Assembly (NCBI GenBank): GCA_033557685.1
Contig: JAWQRN010000269.1
Coordinates: 1-32,556, forward strand
Length of the DNA: 32,556 nt
Direction of reading: 5' to 3'
Source: Sperchopsis tessellata
Taxonomy: Eukaryota; Arthropoda; Insecta; Coleoptera; Hydrophilidae
Every line of letters begins with the position of its first letter. Within the stretch, counting starts at the first letter, position 1. The notes beneath the pieces are model-generated. The model had not been told where the DNA came from. It saw only the letters and a program-made list of their open reading frames with translations, and searched no databases. Both the position numbers and the translations under genes were made by a program. This document shows positions 20,010-29,049 of this stretch, one piece after another.

Positions 20010-20935
20010 AACATATTTTTGGACCAAGACTATTATTTTTTATAATTAATTAATTTATTACACTATTTAAGATTTATTTAGTTTACACCAATTTTTTATA
20101 TAATTTAAACACAACACATAAAAACTTAGAGGACTAGTATATATTACTGTAACAGACTTGATTTTAACGTAATGTATTACATGAATTCTGGATAACTGTA
20201 ATGTAGTATGTCAGACTATTTGTGATGAATGTAATTAGGTATATCAGACGATTTTATGATGATCGTCTCAAGCTAACTGGTCTCAAGATGTTGAGATAAG
20301 TTTACTAAAAAATATGAAAAGTTGCATGTTTACTATAATGAATGCAGTCATAATTATTTAGGAAAATATCTTTTTGTTCTAGAATATTATTTATTTTTTA
20401 TGAAAGACTCATTTACACATATTCGCAACAATATATGTGCCAAATATAGATAGTCCAAAATTTCTCAGATTTTGATATTTTTTTTGGATAAGTGTTTGAA
20501 TAATTCTATATCAGTTTCTCCATTTGATGCAATAAATGAGTCTGTCCAGAGAGGACCAGTCCTTGCCGAAAAGGTTAATAATGTAAAAAAAGAATTAAAT
20601 GAAAAAGCAGAGAATAAACTATTCAGTCCCATACAGTGACTGAATATTATTTATAAATGAGTTTGCCTAGTCAGTAATATAAACTGCGACTAAATTTTTT
20701 TTCTTGTATGCAGTGGGGAATCCAAAAATTCTAGTGTGTGCCCATACCATACATAATGGTTAGCAGGAAGTTGCGAATGATGAATATCGACATACGACAG
20801 CACTAAGCATAGTAATAAATTAAAAATTTTGTTTTTGAATTATTTTTCAAAACTGACTTCATTATTTATTGTAAATGTATATACTTTTATATTTTTATTC
20901 TGTGCCAAAATCAATGTACTAAATATTTATAGTTT
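20010..20935. other. Unassigned AT-rich stretch
   Basis: No coding or repeat structure recognised. Confidence 0.45.
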
Positions 20936-20945
20936 TCTTATTGTT

Positions 20946-21295
20946 AGGATGTCATATAGAAAAACAAAAAGACAATTTAGAGTTTTCTACTAAAAGAATC
21001 GAGCAAGAAAAGCAGAAGAGCACCAGCAACCTAAAATTACTTTAGTAAAATTTCTTAAAAGTGATCAAAATCAGTTTCAATTCGAAAATCCATAAAATGT
21101 TCAAATGACAGCTGATGTTGATTTTCCTGTTGGTCAAACTGAAACTGTTAACCTGGTATTAGATACAGACGTTGATGGAGAAATGGACATTGACATAGAA
21201 GTATCATCATCACGCGAGAAGGGGAAGGAAGTACAAGACCAAGTTGAATACGTAGTTTGTGGGAATGAAGCTGATTCCTTATATTTGTTATTGAA
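20946..21295 (+). pseudogene. Probable N-terminal fragment of a ZMYM1-like hAT transposase
   Basis: The plus strand reads MSYRKTKRQFRVFY from ATG 20949, then a stop, RARKAEEHQQPKITLVKFLK, and after a further stop an open acidic run 21105-21290 (VDFPVGQTETVNLVLDTDVD...). The start (MS-rKtk-QfR---k-r-ke---qp-it--fl) resembles N-termini of ZMYM1-like transposases as in the copies at 1918 and 31940, but this part is variable between families, so the call is tentative. It runs directly into the Penelope fragment that follows. Confidence 0.35.
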
Positions 21296-21329
21296 CTTAA
21301 ATATCAGATGTCATCTCGTTGCAAAGCGA

Positions 21330-21650
21330 AGGTGTTTATAAACTCTCTTGTTCCTGTGGTATGGCCTATATCAGAGAAACTAAGTATACTCATTTAAAGG
21401 AGCACGAACACCGTACTTGTATTGGTCATACTAATCAATCAGCCGTGCCTGAACATCGTCATTAAATAGCTCATACCATTTTGTTCTAAGATACTAGTCA
21501 TGGCCTGAGGGCCTTCTTATTTTCGAAAAAATTAGGAGAAGCCATTGAGATTAACAATGGTTTTCAACATCCCATAGCTTGGCCTGTCTGGCTCGTTTCT
21601 ATCCTCCTATACTGCCCTAGTGCACATCCCCCACTCTAATCCGTGGCTAT
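21330..21650 (+). pseudogene. Penelope-like GIY-YIG endonuclease, best preserved copy
   Basis: From 21331 the plus strand reads GVYKLSCSCGMAYIRETKYT, LKEHEHRTCIGHTNQSAVPEH, then LFQDT-like, a gap, and KKLGEAIEINNGFQHPIAWP to about 21580. This matches the Penelope endonuclease: GvYkI-C-CGk-YIGqT, rlkEH, -GHt--SavAEH, REAiEI-k---nfNR. The glycine of the second box is replaced by Arg (YIRET for YIGQT), which together with a stop after EHRH means it is dead. A terminal-repeat-like segment follows at 21714. Confidence 0.75.
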
Positions 21651-21713
21651 ATTAGTATGATCCGGCCGAATTTGGATCAGTGCAAGGGTTCACTTTTTTA
21701 AGTAATATCATTC

Positions 21714-21795
21714 ACCTTGAAAATGTCCCTTGCAATAGTGGACGAAATGTTGGCAATTATCAGAGCCTCTACACGGTTTTCACCAGGACCAACAT
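21714..21795 (+). repeat. Penelope terminal-repeat segment with hammerhead-like core
   Basis: CCTTGAAAATGTCCCTTGCA, then ATAGTGGACGAAATGTTGGC, then CAGAGCCTCTACACGGTTTT. GTCC and GGAC flank an 11-base loop and can pair as stem II; GAAA follows directly as the second conserved box. The first box reads cTTGAaaAT rather than CTGATGA. The same segment occurs at 13060-13130. It lies 60-130 bases after the Penelope endonuclease, where a terminal repeat is expected. Confidence 0.55.
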
Positions 21796-21829
21796 GTCAT
21801 TACCGAGAAAATTAACATACAACCAGTTT

Positions 21830-23130
21830 CTGAAAATTTGACCAATAAAAAAGGCCACTTCAATTTTTCTAAGAGAGCAAAGCTGATTCGGTTGCAGATC
21901 CTAACCAGAACTTTAAATAAATTGTTATTTGTACTGTTTTAGATCACAAGCAAAATTCTCTTGGTTTGAATTAGTAAACAATTTAAAATAAATGGATAAT
22001 GTTGTTTAATAAAATTCTAGTCAAATGAAAATATTGTGTTAAAAGGGATTTAAATGATATTCAGAAAATTATTTCTGACGCATTGCAATCGAAAAATCCC
22101 TTCCATGCGTTACAAAAGTTCATAAATGTGATTTAATATTTTGTCTCTTAAAATTTACTATTGCTCTGAGAATTTGTTTAACGCTGCCTTTTTTCATGTG
22201 TCTGAAGAATGAAGTTTCTCAAAACTTAATATAATTAAAAATTATCTCCGGTTCACGATATCCCAGGAAAGATTAAATAGTCTAGCACTGCTATTGAACA
22301 TGAAATATTAGAAAGTATAGACTTATCAAAATTGATAGACGAATTCGACCGAAGTTTACACACGCGTACCACAAAAATTCGCGGTTGGACAACATAGTTC
22401 TACGATGTTTGACTAATACAAACATATTTTTAATAAATACAGGGATGTTCGCATTCAAAACATCATTAACACTTATTTACTATATGCTTTCCCATATAAC
22501 CTTATTACCAAAACTATAACTGAAAGCAAAACAAAAAAAATGAGGCATTGGAAGTATGTGCGATTTATTTTGATACCTCACTTAAGTCTGTTTTTATTGC
22601 AGTTTAAAGATACATACCATATTTTATAACCTATGATCGAGCGTAAAATTTACTACACTTAACAACACATATATATTTTTTTAATATCTTCAAAAATAAA
22701 GTCGTAATTTTGATACTAGTTTTACACGGGAAATCATATGACGTACTTTTGTTCGAACGGCTATTTAATGACAGCCCTCTGGGTCGGGAGTTATAGCGCG
22801 TTGGACAACCAACCCCGGTCTTCCCTACAATACAATTCGGACAAAATTAACTTTCTAAAAGAATTGATCAATATTTACAAGGGAATTCTTTAGTATCGGA
22901 GTATTACGGAGTAAAAATGGTAGTATTGTAATAATGAAAAATATGATTTTTATGGAAATATCAGTTTTGGTATCCCCGTAAATCAAAACCATGGTTTTTA
23001 AAATGATGTCTGTGAGTTTGTGTCTACTGTAGCGCTTAAAAGGTTCAACTATGAAGGCGAAATTAGCATATAAGCTTTTCGAGTTTTTGAGAGATATCAG
23101 TGAATTTTGGATGTAATCAATCACATTTGC
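21830..23130. other. Unassigned intergenic stretch
   Basis: AT-rich apart from a more GC-balanced patch at 22740-22830. No gene or known element recognised. An 89-codon minus-strand frame at 22855-23124 is not supported by any motif. Confidence 0.4.
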
Positions 23131-23139
23131 TTGCTCATT

Positions 23140-23700
23140 GTTTGCTTAGGTTGGAGAGGGGGATGAAACGTCAGATTGATGAGTGTCACCGCCAACTGTG
23201 CTGTCAACTTCACAAAATTCTCTGGTCTAGAATATACATTTTTCAAATGATTGCGTAAGTCTCATTTATGCGCATTACATCTATTTCATATTGGGCAAGT
23301 GAGACTGGTGTTCAAGTTACGAACTGGAATTACATCTTGGCACTTACCTAGGGCTCATCCCGCGATAACTCCTTTCTTGATTGGATCATACATGTATGAT
23401 TCAGTAAAGCCCAATCAATAATCTTCATTACTTGTTCAGTCATAGCAGGAATTGTGACATCATCGGTAAGTAGTAAACGTCCACTGGTTAGCTTACACCC
23501 AGGAAGGCCCAGATTTACTTCTTCATTGCCTATATTCAGTAGATTCTCTTTAACATCAATAACAGCTTCTTGAGCTGGTACTGCTTCCACTGTTACTTCT
23601 CCTATGTACTTTCCCTTATATCTGTTAAGTACATTTTCAATTTGAGAGTTGTACCTACAGCTTTTTATAGATTTCGTTGAGGGCCATTCTGTACGGCTAG
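23140..23700 (-). pseudogene. Gypsy-type pol fragment (protease to RT linker region)
   Basis: The minus strand reads KYIGEVTVEAVPAQEAVIDV near 23620-23560, then NIGNEEVNLGLPGCKLTSGR and LLLTDDVTIPAMTEQVMKII, and beyond a stop VIPVRNLNTSLTCPI near 23310-23270. The pattern (xLG-PW, short spacer, v-IP--tEqvv--r, then a v-PVRv-Nls segment) is that found between the aspartic protease and RT of Ty3/gypsy elements. The frame 23743-23348 stays open for 131 codons, the best-preserved retroelement stretch in the region. Assignment is from pattern only. Confidence 0.45.
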
Positions 23701-24180
23701 TGATATTTCTGGTTTCCACAGTAGTCTGACTTATAAACTTCATCGAACGCTTTTACAATGTCAGGAAACACAGCAGGGCTGTTTCTCTTTTCATTGAAAC
23801 CGTGTGTAAAGTATTCCGTAAACCGTAATACCTGCGCAGTAGTGATGTGTTCCAACCTAAATCCGAACTGCTCTTCGATAAGCAATTGTCGAGAAGAGAT
23901 GTGATTTGTTAGTTTTCTGTGTACAGTGCGTTCAAACACTTTATTAAGACCAATAGGTTGGTGGTTAGCAGCGTATATATGCGTTTTACCTGGTTGTGAT
24001 TTCACCTTCGCTAAATTCCAGGGACTGGGAAACTGCCGATGTATGTAGATACCATACAGTATACTGACATACATGTCTAGTACTCGGTCTGAAAGAAGTT
24101 CCAAAGCAATATTACCAAGACCGCCATGCCAGGGGACTTTGTGCTTGCTTATCTTGCGAATGATGTTTTTCACTTCTTAC
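23695..24180 (-). pseudogene. Jockey-type LINE ORF2, reverse transcriptase N-terminal half
   Basis: Minus strand, open for 158 codons: VKNIIRKISKHKVPWHGGLG (usually i-klk--KaPG-DgI), SILYGIYIHRQFPSPWNLAK, VKSQPGKTHIYAANHQPIGL (usually i-KPGK-----sYRPIsL), VFERTVHRKLTNHI, EEQFGFRLEHITTAQVLRFT and AVFPDIVKAFDEVYK (usually aaFlDvskAFDrVWH). It stops just after this first catalytic Asp region, so the FADD motif and the rest of RT are absent, and gypsy-like sequence replaces them. This is a 3'-truncated or recombined LINE. Confidence 0.8.
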
Positions 24181-24830
24181 CTCAAGTGAGTTTACTGGTC
24201 GTTCAACTTCGCGTCGGGATTAAAGACAAGAGTATCATCATCAACAACAAGTCCCTGATGGACCATAACGGTCTCGGCAACCTTCTAGTGCACTGCTAAA
24301 TAGACTTATCTGTCAGTTAGCCATATTGCCGAGGTTGTATCAGCTCACGTCTGGTCTCAGTGTGCCTGACCTTGCTCTGTGATTTCTCTTTGAAGTGCAC
24401 TCAATTGAATTTTTTCTGTCTGATTCCGGTACTTTTGCCAGATCTTTCTGACACAATTTTTTCTCTTGATACTCTTAACTTTCGCCGGTTAGTAGAAGGT
24501 AGCTACTTTTAAAACAGTGGTTATGCAAGGTAACTTTTCATCGACTGTATGAGCTTTTCCACCATTAGGTCAATCTCTGCGGGTGAGTTCAGCTCGAAAG
24601 CTTCACCATCCGTTTGGTCAATCTTTGCAGTGTACTTGGCCCAATCGATTTTGACGTATATCCTTTGGACAGGATCCCTTTGGTTCAGAAGACAGATACC
24701 ATGTTCTATAGTATATCGTGATTCCACAGAGTATAGCCATGTCAAGGGCGTCACCGTTCCATCCTCGAAAGGGGTAGTGAGTCAGTTCGTCGGGAGCTTC
24801 TACAACTAAATCTTACGATTCAATGTAATG
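24180..24830 (-). pseudogene. Jockey-type LINE ORF2, endonuclease-RT linker
   Basis: The minus frame 24754-24521 reads MTPLTWLYSVESRYTIEHGI, then VYVKIDWAKYTAKI-like and FELNSPAEIDLMVEKLIQSM, matching the end of the endonuclease and the linker in Jockey ORF2 (usually SDHlPV, tdW--F------, sp-eId-av-----ai--A). Stops and shifts follow to 24180. Confidence 0.65.
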
Positions 24831-25320
24831 ATACAACACCGATCCTTTAGAATTTATCGTCCGTAAGTTCCATGCCCCATGCTTGGCATTCAAATTTTCA
24901 GCTATAATAGCTGGTGATTTTATGCTTTGTAATTTGACTAGGTCAGCTACCTTGAGTTGAAGGTTTGGGCGGTTATTCACAGCTACGAGTTGCTACTTGC
25001 CCGCCGATTCTATCTATTACCGTAGTCGCTTCAACAGTCTGGAATGGTAGAAAATCAACTAGTGAGTGCTGCAGGTTTATTTTGATGAGAACTGCAGTAC
25101 CACCAGATCGCATACGTTCAGGCTTATCGATGCGATATGTAACGTAGTTCGGGAGCTTGATCTGTCTTTTTTTATGAGAGGTGAGTCTCACATATGAGAA
25201 TTTAAGTCTCTCAGCGCAGACACGGAGCTCTCCCTCCTTGTTTCGAACACCATTGGCGTTCCAATAAGTAATATTTACTGGTCTGATGTCTGGCAGTATG
25301 ACATGGTGGTAAGGCATTCA
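24830..25320 (-). pseudogene. Jockey-type LINE ORF2, apurinic-type endonuclease
   Basis: The minus frame 25317-24973 reads ITYWNANGVRNKEGELRVCA (usually i--WNanGl--k--el--fl), then PNYVTYRIDKPERMRSGGTA, VLIKINLQHSLVDFLPFQTV and EATTV. Across a frameshift KLQSIKSPAIIAENLNAKHG follows near 24925-24870, where the catalytic site is usually GDfNaKH; the AGD is changed. This endonuclease nicks target DNA for target-primed reverse transcription. Disabled by frameshift and by the altered motif. Confidence 0.8.
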
Positions 25321-25556
25321 CCGAGAACTATTATATAGGCTTGTAGTTTCTCGAAATATGTTTCAGGTGCTTGCTTCTCAAGGATCTGGGAACCTTTCTT
25401 GGCCCACTTGACAGCTGCTACGAAGTCCTTGTAGTGTCCAGACATAATTTTACCAAGTATAATCTCAGGATTCACATCCCAATATTTCCCTAGTTTCAAG
25501 GTTCGCTTTGTCCTCTTAGTGTCAGAGAATGACTCTCCGTTACAGTTTTCTTCCAA
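25275..25556 (-). other. LINE ORF1-ORF2 junction, open 93 codons
   Basis: A minus-strand frame reading from MEENCNGESFSDTKRTKRTL to CQTSDQ overlaps the beginning of the endonuclease frame. Composition (Lys-rich then helical) suits the C-terminal end of LINE ORF1, which would place ORF1 and ORF2 in overlapping or adjacent frames, as in other insect LINEs. No specific motif. Confidence 0.4.
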
Positions 25557-25559
25557 GAT

Positions 25560-26560
25560 AGCTCTTTATCTTGCTTGCTTGAGACATGATAATAGCTGGT
25601 AGTGAAAGAGCCCCCATATTCACAGTCAACCTTCATGGCGGAAGAACTTTGTGGCACCCTTTCAGTTTGTTATTTCGTGGTTCCTTTCAGATACTTTTAT
25701 TTTTCTCTTTCTGTTGCGCCTACTACGCTTCTTTGGAGGATGCTCAGCACTGACTGCCGCATCTCCTTTCGCTGGTACTATTAGGGTAACAATGGGTTGT
25801 CTGGCTCTGCAACTGCCCGAGGATGTTGTAGTTTTACCTGCTTCCGTTGCGGGCTTGGTTGCAGGGGTCTCGTCTTTGGATTTAACCACAGGCTTTGTGC
25901 TTTGTTTTCTCTGGGTGGTGGTGAAATTGCCTCTAATAAGGATCTTCTTCCTCTTAACACGATTGCGGTTCTTGATGCAACCCCTATTATTGGTGCTGTG
26001 CTCACCTCCACAGTTGCAGCAGCGCGATGGTGTCTCCTTGTCTGAGTTATGCATCTATTAAGCGGGTACCAGTCTACTCCAGCAGCTATATACACAAAAT
26101 AGAGCGGTGTAGAGGACGTCCACACAGTTTCATTTGTGCCACGTGCTTGAGCAGAGCGAGTACTCTGACGGAGTCCGCGTAGTGTGGCAGACTACGAATA
26201 ATGTACTTTCACCCGACCTCATTCTTGAGAGGAAAAGGAGGAAAACTTTGTTCCTTTCGCCTGTAAGGTGGACATGGCGGTACGGTACTCAGCAGGTTTA
26301 GAGAACTTGATCTTGATGGATTTGCCTTGACAAACGACAGAGAATCGAATATCTAGGGCTTCGAAGATATCACAAATGCTGAATTAGTCAGCTTGGTAAA
26401 CGAAGATTGGGGGGAACTCGTACTTTACGCTGGGCTAGCGTCAAATCTTCCTCGTTGGTGATGTTGGGGATGGCAGCGCGTCTGCGCCCGCTTTTCAGAT
26501 CGGAGAACTAAAAAGTTGGCGTTTACGCTGTTGGGCGGGCTATCCTCTATTAATGTAGTA
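25560..26560 (-). pseudogene. Jockey-type LINE ORF1 (gag-like) with zinc knuckle and PRE_C2HC-like region
   Basis: Upstream on the minus strand (about 26390-26190), KLFDIRFSVVCQGKSIKIKF-like, PAEYRTAMSTLQAKGTKFSS and YIIRSLPHYADSVRVLALLK-like segments match the PRE_C2HC region of insect LINE ORF1 proteins. The frame 26054-25662 then reads RCCNCGGEHSTNNRGCIKNR, one zinc knuckle of the CxxCxxxH type, followed by a Lys/Thr/Pro-rich tail. ORF1 is the RNA-binding component of the LINE particle. The order ORF1, EN, RT on one strand from 26560 down to 23700 confirms a single element. Broken by several shifts. Confidence 0.75.
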
Positions 26561-26749
26561 GAAAGTACAGATTTTTATTATTTCCACGTGGGTAAGCGAA
26601 AGGTAGATGTAAAAGCTACTAGGTAGACGATATTGTAATAATAATTGCAGATAGTTACATCATAAGTGCGATATGTTTTGCAGTAAGGATTGCAGAGTAT
26701 ATTTATCACGTGGTACGTCTGTACTCTGTGACTGTCTCTGAAGAATTCT

Positions 26750-27587
26750 GGAACGATAGCACAGCGGCCGCTGAATGTGTAAAATTCATGCAAACCTCAT
26801 ACTAGGTACCTTTAGGAGGTCTCCTCCATAGAAATCGCACATTCGATGTCAAATTTTGTTTACTCGCTATCTATCAAAAAGCTCCTTGATTTATTCCGGA
26901 ACAGAGTGGCAATTGAAAATAACTACAAATGTCTTACACTTGGGCCTCTTGGAAGTAAGTCGGTCGACGAATCTCTGATCGTTGATGCCGAGGTCTTTCG
27001 AAATATTTTATTTGCATTTGATAATTTTTCTCTGTGTGTTGGTCAATGCGATTTTTGCTGGAGATGGATAATATATGCCTACCGTGGATGGTTCATAGCA
27101 GCACTTACATACGTTTCTCCCCAATTAAATGTATATCGTCCAAGCTAGAAAAACTAGACATCGAATAAGTTAAGTTTCTTTCCCGGAATGATAGCACAGC
27201 GGGCGCTGAATATGTAAAATTGTACGCGAACGGTACGCTAAGTAAGGAGGTTTTGTAGGAAAGTCTCATCTATATAGCTCGCACATTCATTATCAAATTT
27301 TATTTATTCTCTATCTATCAACAATCTAATTGATTGTTTCCCAAACAGAGTGGTAATTGAAAATAACACATTTCTCAACATTTACAGCTTTTGGATACTT
27401 TGGAGGAAACTGTGGTTGACGAAACTGTGATCGTCGATGCCCGAGGTGGCCCTTTCGAATTATTTTATTTGCATTTCATAATATACCTCTGTGTGTCCGT
27501 AAATGCGATCGTTGCTGAAGGTGACTGCCGTGGATAGGTCATAGAAATGTTTCCCTGATTAAACTTATATCGCCGATGAGCTAAGTA
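26750..27587. repeat. Two-copy direct tandem repeat, period about 435 bp
   Basis: 26750-27150 and 27185-27587 are diverged copies. Shared anchors in the same order and spacing: GGAA(C/T)GATAGCACAGCGG, GCTGAATRTGTAAAATT, TCGCACATTC followed by TATCAAATTTT-like, CTCTATCTATCAA, AACAGAGTGG(C/T)AATTGAAAA, GATCGT(T/C)GATGCC, TATTTTATTTGCATTT, CCTACCGTGGAT/CTGCCGTGGAT and TATATCG. It lies upstream of the minus-strand LINE's ORF1, where a LINE 5' UTR would be. It encodes nothing recognisable; the 100-codon frame in copy 1 is not conserved in copy 2. Confidence 0.85.
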
Positions 27588-27589
27588 AT

Positions 27590-27883
27590 TTTCCTTTTGA
27601 ATTGTATTGAAATGGTTGAAATATTTCTTCCGCAAGGGTGGTAAATTAGGCGCTTAATGTTCTAAAATGCTCTTTTATGAGTTTTGTTAAGGGATTGTGT
27701 AACAGAAATAGAAGTGTCTTCGAGCACATGTTTATGCTCCCACTACGCGTGCTGTTGCTCGTACTGAGCACTGTTGTAAGAACTGTTGTCTATGATGTTG
27801 CTTGTTTAAAAAAAAATAAATTTTATCTGAACAAACCACAGGGTAGGTTATGATACCTCTCAAGTAGCAAAACTCTTAAAGCA
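27590..27883 (+). promoter_or_regulatory. Upstream and 5' UTR region of the ZAD gene
   Basis: About 290 bases between the tandem repeat and the ZAD start codon. No core promoter motif can be fixed. A slightly GC-richer patch with CACTACGCGTGCTG lies at 27737-27750. Confidence 0.3.
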
Positions 27884-28009
27884 ATGTCTATTTACACCGG
27901 TGATGATTTAGAAGAACTCTGCAGATTATGTTTATCGAAAAGAGATGATATGATATTAATATCAGAAACAAAAATGGTTGATATGTTATTACAATGTGTT
28001 TTAATACAG
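27884..28009 (+). CDS. ZAD-type zinc-finger protein, first coding exon
   Basis: ATG 27884 opens 42 codons that end precisely at a good donor (CAG|GTATGT at 28010). The peptide has MSIYTGDDLEELCRLCLSKR followed by DDMILISETKMVDMLLQCVL. LCRLCL, with the first Cys pair (residues 13 and 16), and the leu-rich continuation are the start of the zinc-finger-associated domain (ZAD), a dimerisation domain at the N-terminus of many insect C2H2 transcription factors. The second Cys pair must be in the next exon, which I could not find before 32556, so the gene probably continues off the right end or across a long intron. Phase 0. Function of the full protein cannot be told. Confidence 0.75.
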
Positions 28010-29045
28010 GTATGTTCAAATAATTATCATTGTGTTATCCTTGTTTAACTTTCCAGTAGTAATATATTACAATTTGTAGTCTCACATTTTCAGGCTTAGT
28101 TGAAATCTGACTGGTGTGAGAATGTGTTGTTAATAAAGGAGTGTAACAGTCTGTGAGATTATTTCTTAAACTCTATAATGGATCTTACATACGATTTGGA
28201 CTTTGTTGTTCTAAGGTGAATTTTAAAATTAATACCATTATTGGCGAGTTATTTTGTCATAGAATAACTAAGAGCAGTTGATTAAGTTGTTAGAGGAAGT
28301 GAATACAGATGAAAATTAATTCCAATAATTAGTCTCTAATTTTCATAGTTCTTTGCTTTACATAAGCAATTTTTGAGTGGGCTATTATGTTTGCAGGGAC
28401 GAACATTGTTTATGCAGTTCAATAACTGAAAAGTGTATATTTTATTTTATTTTTTCATCTAATAGAATATTTTATGGTTTTATCTTGCTTTAATTTAAAA
28501 TTGACATATATACGTAAACGTGAAATAAATGAAGTATATAATTATTAATATTTGTTTTCATTCTTACCCCAATCGTAAATTATAAATGTTTTAATAATTC
28601 TGATATATTACTTAATAATGAAAACGTTTTCTGGGACGGGTGTGATAAATTGTGTTTAAAAGTTTAACGCAACTAGTGGTTCAATTTATTTATTTGTAGC
28701 TGTATTTCATGCAATTAAATATTTTGTATTTTTCTTTATAATTAAATCTTAAAAATCTCATGCATTGTAAATTTAGTGCATGAATGAAGCAAATTAACTA
28801 ATTTAATGTAACTCCACCAAGTAATGGCAGAGTAGGCAATTGCATTGACAGATATTTAAAATGACTCTTATAGACTGACAGTTTGTTGGGAGGATATTTT
28901 GAGTAAAAGATATGAAATTTAATACTGGTGATTCAAAAATGTTTGTTATCCTTGTATACATATAGACTCATAGACTTTTACATCATAAATGACCTGAAAA
29001 TACTAAACACTACTAGAATACTTTAGCTAGCACCAAAATCAAATA
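28010..29045 (+). other. Probable intron of the ZAD gene, unassigned part
   Basis: AT-rich, no element or exon recognised. Confidence 0.5.
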
Positions 29046-29049
29046 TGAA

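Noticed and set aside
21108..21140. CTGATGTTGATT...GAAACTG as another hammerhead core
   Set aside because: Falls within an open coding-like stretch, spacing is wrong and no stem II pairing is possible.
21105..21341. Acidic 78-codon frame as a host exon
   Set aside because: No splice signals in the right places and it is preceded in the same region by stop-ridden transposase-like sequence.
25651..26125. Overlapping frames on both strands in 25.6-26.1 kb
   Set aside because: Only the minus frame with the CCNCGGEH zinc knuckle fits LINE ORF1; the others are shadows made possible by lower AT content.
26846..27148. 100-codon frame in the first tandem unit as a gene
   Set aside because: The second unit does not keep the frame, so it is not conserved as protein.
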